Of a stretch of 64,000 nt of DNA, positions 41,916-51,046 are shown one piece after another. The position numbers were made by a program, and so were the translations under genes. The notes beneath the pieces are model-generated. The model did not search any database, was not told the DNA's origin, and worked only from the letters and a program-made list of their open reading frames with translations. The DNA is from Solidesulfovibrio carbinolicus. Its GTDB lineage: Bacteria > Desulfobacterota > Desulfovibrionia > Desulfovibrionales > Desulfovibrionaceae. The number at the start of each line of letters is the position of its first letter. Within the stretch, counting starts at the first letter, position 1. The stretch is from the NCBI RefSeq assembly GCF_004135975.1, contig NZ_CP026538.1, forward strand, positions 4,428,501 through 4,492,500, in the 5' to 3' direction.

Positions 41916-42107
41916 TTAGGCCGAGGTGCGCAGAATCATGCCGCGCAGGGTCACGGCCATGATGTCGCTTTGCACGGAGCGGCCGCTTTCCAGGAAATGG
42001 GCCAGCTCGGCCCGGCGACGGTCGCCGGACAGGGCCATGTAATCCAGGACCATGTCGTTGATGGCCGATCCTGTCAGCGGCGTGAGGGTGATGGTCGGAC
42101 CGCCCAT
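41916..42107 (-). CDS. Small protein of 63 residues, unknown function
   Basis: ATG at 42107 with GGGAGC upstream. Sequence (MGGPTITLTPLTGSAINDMVLDYMALSGDRRRAEL...) has no signal or membrane segment and looks helical after the first dozen residues. It lies 24 bases upstream of the frameshifted gene and 65 after the HDOD gene on the same strand. Confidence 0.6.
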   Translation of the reverse strand: MGGPTITLTPLTGSAINDMVLDYMALSGDRRRAELAHFLESGRSVQSDIMAVTLRGMILRTSA

Positions 42108-42172
42108 GGCGTGATGCTCCCTTTTTCCGAGCTGTAGCGCCGCGACGGGGGAATGGCAAGCGGCGACGGCGT

Positions 42173-43144
42173 TCATGGCGTGAACAGGGCGGCCAGGGCG
42201 GCCAGGCCCTCGCCCAGGAGTTCGTCAAATTCCGCCGGGTCGGCCTCGGCCAGGCGGAACATGGCCAGGGCGCGCAGGTCGAGCCGGGGCAGCGCCCCGC
42301 AGGGTGTTACGCGGTACCCCAGGGCATTGGCCATGAAATCGGCCACATGCACGGCGGCGGCCACCACCGATTCCGGGCACTGAGCCGGATCGTGATGGGC
42401 GGCCACGCCTTCGATCAGCGTGTCGGCCAGCCGCCATTTATCGCCGATGCGCCCGCCCAGGGCGGCATGGTCGAAGCCAAGCTCCAACCGCTCGGCCGCG
42501 TCGGACGGGATGCGCCCCTCGGCCACCCGGGCCAGCACCGCCTGGGCCAGATCGGGTTCGGCCACGGCCAGGACCAGCCGGCCCATGTCGTGGAGCAGGC
42601 CGGCCACGAAAAAGCGCTCCGACGCGGCCTCGTCGCGTCGCCGGGCCAGCCCCCGGGCCAGCATGCCCACGGCCACGGCGTGACGCCAGAAATCGGGCAT
42701 GGACAGCAGATCGGCCCGGGGCGGCTTGTCGAACAGCCGGGACAGCACCGCGCCGGCGGCCAGATTGACGATTTCGGTGAGGCCGATAAGGCCCACGGCC
42801 CGGCTGACGGTCTCCACCCGGACCCTTGGGGCATAGATGGGGCTGTTGGCCAGGCGCAGCACGTAGGCGGCCAGGCTCGGGTCCAGGGACACGGCCTTGG
42901 CCACGTCGGCCACTCCGCTTAGGGGGTTCTCGGCCGTACGGCGCAGGGCCAGGTAGGCTTCGGGCAGGGGCGGCGGATTGATGTCGGCCAGGGACCGACG
43001 TTTGCCCGGGGACAGGGACGCGGCCGGAGCAGCTCCCGGCGACGGCGCGGGCAGAGCCTCGCGCCGGGAAGCGCCAAGCTCAAGCAGCCGCGTCACGAAC
43101 AGCGGCGCGTCGCCGGTGGGGATAAAGGCGCTGTCGACGGTCAT
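42173..43144 (-). CDS. HDOD-domain signalling protein
   Basis: Product of 323 residues from the ATG at 43144 with GGGAG upstream; an ATG at 43171 has no proper spacing. The HDOD region (about residues 65-265) includes LPEAYLALRRTAENPLSGVADVAKAV (split: LPEAYLALRR, NPLSGVADVAKAVSLDPSLA), VSRAVGLIGLTEIVNLAAGA, and FFVAGLLHDMGRLVLAVAEPD. HDOD proteins lack the HD phosphodiesterase metal site and act as scaffolds in signalling. Partner unknown. Confidence 0.88.
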   Translation of the reverse strand: MTVDSAFIPTGDAPLFVTRLLELGASRREALPAPSPGAAPAASLSPGKRRSLADINPPPLPEAYLALRRTAENPLSGVADVAKAVSLDPSLAAYVLRLANSPIYAPRVRVETVSRAVGLIGLTEIVNLAAGAVLSRLFDKPPRADLLSMPDFWRHAVAVGMLARGLARRRDEAASERFFVAGLLHDMGRLVLAVAEPDLAQAVLARVAEGRIPSDAAERLELGFDHAALGGRIGDKWRLADTLIEGVAAHHDPAQCPESVVAAAVHVADFMANALGYRVTPCGALPRLDLRALAMFRLAEADPAEFDELLGEGLAALAALFTP

Positions 43145-43293
43145 GCCGGTTGCTCCCGGAAACGGATTCATCCCCGGTCTAGCGCAATCATCTGGCGGCG
43201 GCAAGCCGGCCGGGCGACGCGGACGTGCGAGCCTTGACTTTCATGCCCCGGCGGACCATAAATTGTTGTAGAGCATCCTCACCAGGAATCTTC

Positions 43294-44064
43294 ATGTTCA
43301 AACGCAGGGTCGGCGAACTGGCCAAAAGGCCCCTTATCGTGCCGGCGGACGCCACCGTGACCCAGGCGGCCGATCTTATGGTGCGCGCCGACGTCAGTTG
43401 CCTGGCCGCCGTCACCGGGGCCAAGGTCGTGGGGTTCGTCACCGAGCGCGAGTTGGTGCGTCGCCTGGACGTCGATCTCGACCCGGCCTCGCCCGTGCGC
43501 GAAACCCTGTCGCGCACCGTGGGCGGCGGCATCCTCAAGGACCTGTCGGCCAACGAAGCCATCAAGACCATGCTGGAGCGCAAGGAGCGCCATCTGCCGG
43601 TCATCGACGTGGGCGGCTCGCTCATTGGCGTGGTCACGGACAAGGAGCTCGTGGACGCCCTGGCCGTGGACTTCATGGTGGAAAATGTCGATTGCCGGGC
43701 CGTCATGCGGCCCGAGCCGATCTGCCTGCCCCCGGAAGCGCCCGTGCAGGCGGCCCTGGACCGGATGCGTCAGGCCGGCGTCGGCTCGGTGCTGGTGGTT
43801 GTGGACGGCAAGGCCGCCGGCATCTTCACCGAACGCGACGCCCTGCGGGCCATCATGGGCCAGCCCGAACGGCTCGACGATCCCGTCTCGGCCTACATGA
43901 GCCGGCCGGTGGTCAGCGTGCCGGCCGAGGCCATGGTTTACAAGGTCATTTTGTACATGCGCCAAAAGGGCGTGCGCCGTCTGGCCGTCACCGAAGCCGA
44001 CGGCCGCCTGGCCGGCGTGCTCACCCAGCCCGACATCCTGCTCTACGCCAGGCGCATGGGCTGA
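43294..44064 (+). CDS. Four-CBS-domain protein
   Basis: Product of 256 residues, ATG at 43294 with AGGA upstream. Four CBS motifs: residues about 10-65 (LIVPADATVTQAADLMVRAD), 75-135, 150-205 (EPICLPPEAPVQAALDRM) and 210-256 (PVVSVPAEAMVYKVILYMRQ). CBS pairs bind adenine nucleotides and regulate partner proteins; no catalytic domain is attached. Divergent from the HDOD gene. Confidence 0.92.
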   Translation: MFKRRVGELAKRPLIVPADATVTQAADLMVRADVSCLAAVTGAKVVGFVTERELVRRLDVDLDPASPVRETLSRTVGGGILKDLSANEAIKTMLERKERHLPVIDVGGSLIGVVTDKELVDALAVDFMVENVDCRAVMRPEPICLPPEAPVQAALDRMRQAGVGSVLVVVDGKAAGIFTERDALRAIMGQPERLDDPVSAYMSRPVVSVPAEAMVYKVILYMRQKGVRRLAVTEADGRLAGVLTQPDILLYARRMG

Positions 44065-44429
44065 CCCGCCCTTCTCGCCGGCCGCTCCCCCAACGCCGTC
44101 GAATCCAACGCCCGTTGCAGGCAGCCAGGGTTTCCCCGCGAAATCCCAGGCTACCGGCATCGTTGCGTGCGGCCTGCCGCTGTCCGGCAGCGAGGCCATG
44201 GCCCAGTCTCGGTCAAATTGATCGCAGCCTCCGCCAGGCGTGGCCTTGGAGAAGCGGCGGCTGCGCCTCATGTAAAAAAACCCAGAGGCCTGTTGATTCC
44301 GAGATTTCCGGTGGATACCGTTCGCATTTCTGAAATCTGGGGGAATGTTTACGCTATAAATGATATTTTTAAATTGATGAAAAAGTCATTATTAAATACG
44401 TTCCCGTATAAAATCGCCAGGAGGCTCCC
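44065..44429. other. A+T-rich interval upstream of the coiled-coil lipoprotein
   Basis: About 365 bases with no confident gene. Composition changes from G+C-rich to A+T-rich around 44270. AGATTTC (44302) and GAAATCT (44332) form an inverted repeat, and AAATACG (44394) with CGTATAAAA (44405) partly resembles the AAAATAC/GTATTTT operators described elsewhere. Confidence 0.5.
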
Positions 44430-46133
44430 ATGCGAATTCACAGGATCTTTATGTGTGTCGTTGGAATAATTGCCTTCGTGAACTTGCTTGCCTGTTCCAC
44501 AACGACGAACAAAGTCACCCCATTGGCGGAGCTGCCGGACAAAAGCAACCCAGGGGCGATTTATATTCTGCCAAAGACTGCGGTCGCGCTCAATATTCCG
44601 ATAAAAATCACAACTTACAACAGAGCAGATAAGGAATTTGACTTACAACTCATGAAAGAGGCCGCAGAAACTGCATATTTATTACACAATGCCTCTTCCC
44701 AGACGAGGATTGCGGAAGAAGCCCAAAAGGCTGCCCAGGGCGAAGCGAATGCCGCACAAAGAGAGTTTGAAAAGCTCACCGCTGAAGCAAATTCATCACC
44801 AGACAATAAAGATGTAATACAAAAACTATCTGAGTCGAGGACAAAATGGGAAATCGCCCTGAATAAATATGAACATGCAAAAGCATATTACATTTCAAAA
44901 AAAGACGAGCAAATGCAGTTACAAATTCAAAAGCGCCAAGCCTTAAAAAACCAAAGAAAGCTTAAATCATTAGAAAAATCAAGAGCAAACGCATGCGAAA
45001 AGGAAATTGCAGCACTTTTCCGTGAAGGCACAAGTTCTCCACGATTCGAAACTGGCGACGCCCAAATAACAATATCTGCCGTCCCAGACGCTGATCATAT
45101 TTACAACATGGATTTAAGCACTACGTTTTTAAAAGACACCAAGAAAAAGCTCGTCTTCAATGAAAACGGCATGTTGGTATCTGCTGATTATTCAGCAAAA
45201 GATAAAACGTTGGAATTCACCGTCCAAGTCATAGAATCGCTCGCAAAAATCGGAAGCACACTGTTAACAGGAGGGTATTCGACCACAGATACTGACTCCC
45301 CACCCCCATCTCCCTGCACGGAGGAAGACAAAAAGGCTATTGAAACCTATGTTAGCCTTACTCTCGACAGAGACAACTGGCTTTTCGGAAAAAACCCGGC
45401 GGGGATTGATCCTTCACTTGACGTCTTCAAAGCAAGACTCGCCGCCATAGACGCCAGGATGGCAGACTTAAAAGACCGTCTTCTTGGCAAGGATGTCACG
45501 AACATCACCCTCATATGCCCCCTTGACGACAGCCTTCTTCTGCACGACGGCCAGCACAAACTCTTGCCGCTTTTCACCGACGCCATTGCCCAGCAACGCC
45601 TGGCGCAACTTCAGGCCACCGTGCGTGAAAAAGTCGGAGCCGCAGGGATTGCCAAGCTGGAATCCCTGGAAGTCATCGTCAAGGTCAACCACGAGCACCC
45701 CTCGCAGAAGGTCAAAGGGCTTGTCCCCGAGCCAAAGGGGGAACGGGGCCTCTATTATCGCATGCCCGGCGAGGTATCGATTACCCTCGTGCAGACAAAG
45801 GACGGCAAGATCGACAAGGTCGTCGGCGAGACCTTCAAGGTGCCCGTCGCCCAACTCGGCCCCGTCCTGGCCCTGCCTTCCAAGATGAAGACCACGGACG
45901 CGGCTTTTTCCATGGAGTTTTTTACCGATACCGGCGGCCTGAAGTCGCTTGGGGTCGAGACGAAGGCCATTGACATGCAGCAGGTCGAAAAGCTCGGCAA
46001 CTCCGGCGTGGCCCTGGTCTCGGCCATCGCCGCAAGCAACAACAAGATCAATCAACTCAAGCAGCAAAAAGAAGAGCTGTCCCTGGAAATGGACATCCGG
46101 GAACTGCGGGAAGGAAAACGCCCGACGCAGTAG
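44430..46133 (+). CDS. Large coiled-coil lipoprotein, compositionally mosaic
   Basis: Product of 567 residues; ATG at 44430 after AGGAGG. The signal IIAFVNLLACSTTT has a lipobox (LLAC, Cys about 22). Residues about 70-195 are a long Lys/Glu/Gln-rich coiled coil (EEAQKAAQGEANAAQREFEK, RQALKNQRKLKSLEKSRANA). The remainder is globular, ending in another short coiled coil (NNKINQLKQQKEELSLEMDI). Roughly the first 1,050 bases are A+T-rich with codons unlike the neighbours, while the last 650 bases look native. This suggests transfer or a recombinant gene. Family not recognised. Confidence 0.8.
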   Translation: MRIHRIFMCVVGIIAFVNLLACSTTTNKVTPLAELPDKSNPGAIYILPKTAVALNIPIKITTYNRADKEFDLQLMKEAAETAYLLHNASSQTRIAEEAQKAAQGEANAAQREFEKLTAEANSSPDNKDVIQKLSESRTKWEIALNKYEHAKAYYISKKDEQMQLQIQKRQALKNQRKLKSLEKSRANACEKEIAALFREGTSSPRFETGDAQITISAVPDADHIYNMDLSTTFLKDTKKKLVFNENGMLVSADYSAKDKTLEFTVQVIESLAKIGSTLLTGGYSTTDTDSPPPSPCTEEDKKAIETYVSLTLDRDNWLFGKNPAGIDPSLDVFKARLAAIDARMADLKDRLLGKDVTNITLICPLDDSLLLHDGQHKLLPLFTDAIAQQRLAQLQATVREKVGAAGIAKLESLEVIVKVNHEHPSQKVKGLVPEPKGERGLYYRMPGEVSITLVQTKDGKIDKVVGETFKVPVAQLGPVLALPSKMKTTDAAFSMEFFTDTGGLKSLGVETKAIDMQQVEKLGNSGVALVSAIAASNNKINQLKQQKEELSLEMDIRELREGKRPTQ

Positions 46134-46335
46134 CCTGAGCAAAACCCTCGTCGCAGGCCTCTGCCAGGGGTCTGCGACGAGCGGGGGCAAGGAGCCTGCG
46201 GCCCGGCAAGGCAGGGGTTGCACCTCTCCAAGCCGCCGGAACAACGGTGTTTCCCGTCAAACGTCATGACGGCTTTCTGGCTTTCGGCCGCCAAAAAGCC
46301 AATCCTCGCCGCCCCCCCTTTTCACCATTCTCCAA

Positions 46336-46370
46336 GTGGGGGCCTCAGGCCCCCAGCCGCCGGAGGCATC
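46336..46370 (-). repeat. Gene-3'-end hairpin element, copy E
   Basis: GTGGGGGCCTCAGGCCCCCA followed by GCCGCCGGAGGCATC, 28 bases after the stop at 46398. It is a slightly shorter copy that lacks the GTCC flank. Confidence 0.7.
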
Positions 46371-46397
46371 CCCCATCTTCTCTCGCCTTATTCCCCC

Positions 46398-47168
46398 TTA
46401 CGCCCGCAGCCGCGTGCGCCAGGTGTCGACGATCTCTTTTTCGCGGCGGGCCGGTTCGCTGTCCGGGTTCAGGTCGCAGGCCTTGGCCGCCGCTTCGGCG
46501 GCCTGCTGCATCCAGCCGCCTTCGCGCAGGCTGCGCGAGGCCATGACGTACATGGATTCCGGCGCGGCCCCGTAGATGCCGCGCAACAGCTCCCGGTAGC
46601 CCTGGCCGAAGACCTCGCGCACGAGTTCGTTGCGCTTGAACAAAAACCGGGCCAGCCAATGGTTGTCGGCCTGGTCGGACAGATACATGGGAAACAGCTT
46701 GCGGCATTCGCCAAATAAAAACCGGATGCGCCTTATCTCGCGCTGCATGCTCTCGGCGGTCTGCATGAGCAGCTGAAACAGCTCCCGGCTGATGATGAGG
46801 TCCTGCTCGGGCAATTCGCGCTCCTGCATGGAGCGAAACCACGGGGCGTAGTTTTGCTGCTGGTAGGCGTCTTCCTTGAGCTTCATGGACTCGTGGAAGA
46901 TGTAGCCGATGCACCAGTCGAGAAACTGCCCCACCGGGCTGGTGGTCCCGCCTTCGCGGAACAGATGGTGGGCCGTGTCCTTTAAGCGCCACAGCAGGCC
47001 CTTGTTCATCTCTTCGCCGAGCAGGTCGCGCAATTCCTCGAACACCACCTTGCCCGAGCGGTCGAAGTCCTGAAACAGCCGCTCCAGGGTCTCCACGGAC
47101 AGGCAATAGTCCCGCAGCAGATCGCGGCAGAATTCGTCGCGCTTTTCCTCGAACCAGGTGTGCGACAT
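46398..47168 (-). CDS. Helical cytoplasmic protein of unknown function, partner of the Lon-like gene
   Basis: Product of 256 residues, ATG at 47168 five bases after the Lon-like stop. Almost entirely helical and charged (WFEEKRDEFCRDLLRDYCLS, RELPEQDLIISRELFQLLMQ, RRIRFLFGECRKLFPMYLSD). No catalytic motif or signal is seen. The tight spacing indicates cotranslation with the protease, so it may be an adaptor or substrate-delivery protein; that is inference. Confidence 0.75.
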   Translation of the reverse strand: MSHTWFEEKRDEFCRDLLRDYCLSVETLERLFQDFDRSGKVVFEELRDLLGEEMNKGLLWRLKDTAHHLFREGGTTSPVGQFLDWCIGYIFHESMKLKEDAYQQQNYAPWFRSMQERELPEQDLIISRELFQLLMQTAESMQREIRRIRFLFGECRKLFPMYLSDQADNHWLARFLFKRNELVREVFGQGYRELLRGIYGAAPESMYVMASRSLREGGWMQQAAEAAAKACDLNPDSEPARREKEIVDTWRTRLRA

Positions 47169-47172
47169 GGCG

Positions 47173-49584
47173 TTATCCCCGTCCGCAGCCCTGCCAGCCG
47201 CCCTGGGGGGCAAGCTGGGCCAGCCGGGCCAGACGCGCATCGACCCGGGCGTAGAGGCTGCCCTCGGGGAACGTCCCGTCCGGCCCGCGCCCGCCCGCCG
47301 GCAGGCCGGTCAGAATTTCCATGGCCTCCTCGACGGTGGCCACGGGATGGATGTGGAAACGGCCCTGGGCCACGGCGTCGATGACCTCGTCGTCGAGCAT
47401 GAGGTTGACCACGTTGTCGGCCGGCAGGATCACGCCCTGGTCGCCGGACAGGCCCCGGCGGCGGCAGACCGCGAAAAAGCCGCGAATCTTCTCGTTGACC
47501 CCGCCCACAGCCATGATCTCGCCGGACTGGGACACCGCCCCGGTCATGGCGTAGCGCAGCCGGATGGGCGTCTCGGCCAAGGCCGAAAGCAGGGCCGCCA
47601 GCTCCGCGCCCGAGGCCGAATCGCCCTCGACGCCGGCGTAGTTCTGCTCGAAACACAGCGATCCGGTCATGACCAGCCCCTTGTCCTGGGCGAAGCGGCT
47701 GACCAGATAGCTTTTTAAGATCATCATGCCCTTGGTGTGGATGGGGCCGCCCAGCTCGGCTTCACGTTCGAGGTCCAGGATGCCGCCGTGGCCCACGCCC
47801 ACGGTGCAGGAGATCTGATGGGGCAGGCCGAAGGCGTAGTCGCCGAACATGCGCACGGACAGCCCGTTGGCCTTGCCCACGGCCTCGCCGGAGGTGGCCA
47901 CCTTGATCATCTCGCGGTCGTACTCTTCGAGGTATTCCTCCTCGTAGAGATTGACGCGAAATTCCCGGGCCTTGCGGGCCAGGGCCAGGTGGGCGGCGGT
48001 GACGGCCTCGGCCCCCTGGCGGCGGGCCAGGGCATCGGCCTCGATCATGAGTTCCCGGGCAAAGGGAATTTTCAGCGACAACCGGGTCTGGTCCTCGGCC
48101 AGCACCGAGGCGTAGTCCACAAGAGCAGCCAGGGCGGCCCGGTCAAAGGGCAGCAAATTCGCCTGACGGATGGCCTGGCCGGCCAGGGTCAGGTAGAGGC
48201 CGACGTTGTCCGGGTTGCGGGCCATGTTCTCCTGGAGATGGGCCTTGAGCTTGAACAGCTTGCCGAAACGCTCGTCGCTGTAGAGCAGGGCCTCGTAGGC
48301 CTCGTCCGGCCCGACCAGCACGATCTTGAGGTCCAGCGGAATGGGTTCGGGCTCGATGGTGCGGGTGCGCACATGCTCGCCGCCCTCGGCCGGATCCTCC
48401 ACCCGGGCCTGGCCCGAGCGCAAGGCGCGAAGCAAGCTCTCCCAGGCCCCGGGATTGGCGGCCAGATCGTCCACCCGGATGATGAGGAAACCGCCGTTGG
48501 CCCGGTGCAGGGAGCCGGACTTGATGAGCGTAAAATCGGTGTAGAGCGCGCCCATCTCGGATTCGCGCTCAATGCAGCCCATGAGGTTGAAATAGGTCGG
48601 ATGGTCCTCGGCCACCACCGGCGCGCCCGAGAGCTGGCCGTTATCCACGAAGAGGTTGGCCTCGTAGCGGTAGAAGATGTCCTCGGGGAGATTCAGGTCG
48701 CCGTGGGGCGAGGGCGGAGCCGGCTGGACCTGGGGCATGAAGGCGTCGATGTTGTCCAGGATGTCGGCCCGCATGGCCGTGAGGAACTGGTCGATGGCCG
48801 GGGAGGCGGCCCGCAGATCGGCAAAGGGAGCCAGGGCGGCGTCGCAGACCTCGCCGGCGGCATCGCGCTCCAGGTCCTTTTCGCGGTCGCGGTAGCCGCG
48901 CTCTTCCTTGGAGAGCTTGCGAAGCGCCGAGCTCATTTCCTCCAGGAGCAGGTCGCCCTTGGCCTTGAGGGATTTCTTGAGCTCCGGCTCCAGGCGCTCG
49001 AACTCCTCGTCGCTGACCACCTTGCCTTCGAGCAGCGGATAGAGGGTAAAGGCCCCCTGGTCATCGACCAGGAGGTTGTAGCCCTCGGTCTTGGCCCGCT
49101 CCTCCATCTCGTCGAGCATGGTCTCGCGGTCGGCGTTGTAGCCGCGCATGAGGGTCTGCTTCTGGGCCAGATAGGCCTCGCGCTCGAACCGGGCCGGAAT
49201 CTCCTCGCGCATGTCGGTGACGGCCTTGGCCAGGGCGGTCTTGAAGCCGCGCCCCTGGCCGGCCGGCAGCGACACGACCCTGGGCCGGTCCGGGTCGTCG
49301 AAATTGTGGACATAGAGCCAGTCCGGCGGCGTGGCCCCGGCCTTGGCGGCCGGATCGAGGAAGGCCCGGGCGAAATGGGTGCGCCCCATGGCCGGCTCGC
49401 CGGCAAGATAGACGTTATATTCCCGGCCGCCGATGGCCAAAGCCAGGTCCAGGGCGGCCATGGCCCGGGGCTGGGTGCGGGCCAGGGCTCCGGGATCGTC
49501 GGGAATGTCCCGGCTGTCGGCAAAGGGCAGTGAAGCGGGATCGCAGCAGGCGCGAAGGTCCGTGGGCGTCAGATTTCTGGTCAT
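47173..49584 (-). CDS. Lon-like (S16) ATP-dependent protease, AAA_32 type
   Basis: Product of 803 residues. The N-terminal ATPase part has a P-loop GEPAMGRTHFAR in which Arg replaces the usual Lys, as is common in this Lon-like subfamily. A coiled-coil insertion lies around residues 170-240. The C-terminal S16 protease domain carries the Ser of GVEGDSASGAEL and the Lys of GVNEKIRGFF, the Ser-Lys dyad, plus GLPHQISCTVGVGHGGILDLE upstream (split as GLPHQISCTVGVGHGG, ILDLE). It differs from housekeeping Lon in domain order and lacks the LAN domain. Cytoplasmic; substrates unknown. Confidence 0.9.
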   Translation of the reverse strand: MTRNLTPTDLRACCDPASLPFADSRDIPDDPGALARTQPRAMAALDLALAIGGREYNVYLAGEPAMGRTHFARAFLDPAAKAGATPPDWLYVHNFDDPDRPRVVSLPAGQGRGFKTALAKAVTDMREEIPARFEREAYLAQKQTLMRGYNADRETMLDEMEERAKTEGYNLLVDDQGAFTLYPLLEGKVVSDEEFERLEPELKKSLKAKGDLLLEEMSSALRKLSKEERGYRDREKDLERDAAGEVCDAALAPFADLRAASPAIDQFLTAMRADILDNIDAFMPQVQPAPPSPHGDLNLPEDIFYRYEANLFVDNGQLSGAPVVAEDHPTYFNLMGCIERESEMGALYTDFTLIKSGSLHRANGGFLIIRVDDLAANPGAWESLLRALRSGQARVEDPAEGGEHVRTRTIEPEPIPLDLKIVLVGPDEAYEALLYSDERFGKLFKLKAHLQENMARNPDNVGLYLTLAGQAIRQANLLPFDRAALAALVDYASVLAEDQTRLSLKIPFARELMIEADALARRQGAEAVTAAHLALARKAREFRVNLYEEEYLEEYDREMIKVATSGEAVGKANGLSVRMFGDYAFGLPHQISCTVGVGHGGILDLEREAELGGPIHTKGMMILKSYLVSRFAQDKGLVMTGSLCFEQNYAGVEGDSASGAELAALLSALAETPIRLRYAMTGAVSQSGEIMAVGGVNEKIRGFFAVCRRRGLSGDQGVILPADNVVNLMLDDEVIDAVAQGRFHIHPVATVEEAMEILTGLPAGGRGPDGTFPEGSLYARVDARLARLAQLAPQGGWQGCGRG

Positions 49585-49710
49585 GGAATCCGTCTGGGAA
49601 GGGCGTTAGGGGATAGGGCCGGCGCGCGCCGGCCATCTGGAGAGATACGGCCTTCCGAGCCGTTTGTCATCCTTGGCGCGGCGACGCGCCCTTTTCCGGC
49701 CGGCCCGGCC

Positions 49711-50886
49711 ATGGTAATGGCTGCCGCCATGGCGAACACCGGACAACGACCGCCCTTTCTCCCGGGCCTTGGCGGACTGCGCGGGCTGGCCGCCCTGGCC
49801 GTGCTTCTCGGCCACGGCCTGGCCTGGCTTACGCCGCTGCCGCAGACTCCGGACCTCTACGAGCCCTTCGCCCGGCTCACCCGGTGCGGGCTGTCGGCCT
49901 TTTTCGTGCTGTCGGGATTTGTGCTGGCCTACAACCACGGCGCGGCCATGGCCGCCGGGGAGCTGCCCTTTGGGCGCTTCGCCCTGGCCCGGCTGGCCCG
50001 GCTCTATCCGGTCTATCTGCTGACCCTGGGGCTGGCGGCCGGGCTGGCCCTGCTCAAACACGGCCCAGGCTCCTTTGGCGGTCCGGGCCATCTGCTGGCC
50101 TTCGCCAGCCTCACCCAGACCTGGTTTCTCGTGCCGGGCTGGCCGCAAATCTTTCCCCTGGCCTGGGCCGTGAGCGTGGAGGTCTTTTTCTATCTTGCCT
50201 TTCCGGCCACGGCCTGGCTGCTGGCCCGGGCGCGCACGCCCCGGGCGGCCCTTTGGCTCATCCTGGCCCCCCTGGCCCTGGCCCTGGCCCTGGACGGGCT
50301 CGGCGCGCGCCTGTGGCCCCGGCTCTTCACGGCCTACGCCGCCCGCCACCCCGAATGGGCCGGCACGTCCGGCGAACTGGCCGCCCTGCTCTTCCAGTGG
50401 CTCTTCTATTCAAGCCCCTACCTGCGGATTTTCGAGTGGCTCATGGGCGCGGCGGCGGCCCGTTTGTTTGTCCTCAAGCCCCGGATGCCCCACAACCTTG
50501 ACATCGTCGCCGCCCTTGGGCTGGCCGGCCTGCTGGTCGCCCCCCTGCCCAAGGACAACTTCTATCTCCAGGTGATTGCCCAAAACGTGCTCTACGCCCC
50601 GCTGCTGACCGCCCTGCTCCTGGCCTTCGCCGCCCGGCCCCGGGCCTTTCTCTCCGCCCGCCGCCTGGGCGCGATAAGCGCCGCGAGCCTGTCGGTCTAT
50701 CTCGTCCAGACTTGGACGCTGGGCGTCTTCACCGGCCCGCCGGAAACCGGCTGGCCTGAAGCCCTGCTCCGCCTGGCCGCCGGCCTCGCCGCCACCCTAT
50801 GCGTCGGCCTGGCCGTCGCGCGCTGTATCGAACATCCCGCCGCGCGTTGGGTAATGGCGAAGCGGCCGCAGCGTCCGGGGGCCTAA
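49711..50886 (+). CDS. Acyltransferase 3 family membrane protein
   Basis: Product of 391 residues (or from ATG at 49717 or 49729; no ribosome site decides). About ten membrane helices. The hallmark GLRGLAALAVLLGHGLAWL near residue 20 includes the R-x10-H pair, and SAFFVLSGFVLAYNHG follows. These enzymes O-acylate polysaccharides or lipids from the cytoplasmic side. No polysaccharide locus is adjacent. The stop codon TAA lies inside hairpin copy H. Confidence 0.9.
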   Translation: MVMAAAMANTGQRPPFLPGLGGLRGLAALAVLLGHGLAWLTPLPQTPDLYEPFARLTRCGLSAFFVLSGFVLAYNHGAAMAAGELPFGRFALARLARLYPVYLLTLGLAAGLALLKHGPGSFGGPGHLLAFASLTQTWFLVPGWPQIFPLAWAVSVEVFFYLAFPATAWLLARARTPRAALWLILAPLALALALDGLGARLWPRLFTAYAARHPEWAGTSGELAALLFQWLFYSSPYLRIFEWLMGAAAARLFVLKPRMPHNLDIVAALGLAGLLVAPLPKDNFYLQVIAQNVLYAPLLTALLLAFAARPRAFLSARRLGAISAASLSVYLVQTWTLGVFTGPPETGWPEALLRLAAGLAATLCVGLAVARCIEHPAARWVMAKRPQRPGA

Positions 50887-50898
50887 GGCCCCCCGGAC
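50873..50898 (+). repeat. Gene-3'-end hairpin element, copy H
   Basis: GTCCGGGGGCCTAAGG with CCCCCCGGAC; the TAA of CCTAAGG is the stop codon of the acyltransferase. A weaker relative (GTCCTGGGCCTGAGGC with TCCCGGAC) follows at 50985-51008. Confidence 0.6.
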
Positions 50899-51046
50899 GT
50901 CCGCATGGCATTGTGCTTGGCAGGGAGTGGCGCGCTGTCGGCCGGACGGCCAAAGCGGGCGTGGAGGGGACGGGCCGGCTTCGCGTCCTGGGCCTGAGGC
51001 TCCCGGACGCCTCACCTGGGCCGGCCCCGTAGCGTGAGGCCTGGGC

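Noticed and set aside
47737-49533. 598-codon plus-strand frame opposite the Lon-like gene
   Set aside because: Shadow of a clearly conserved protease; no domains and no ribosome site.
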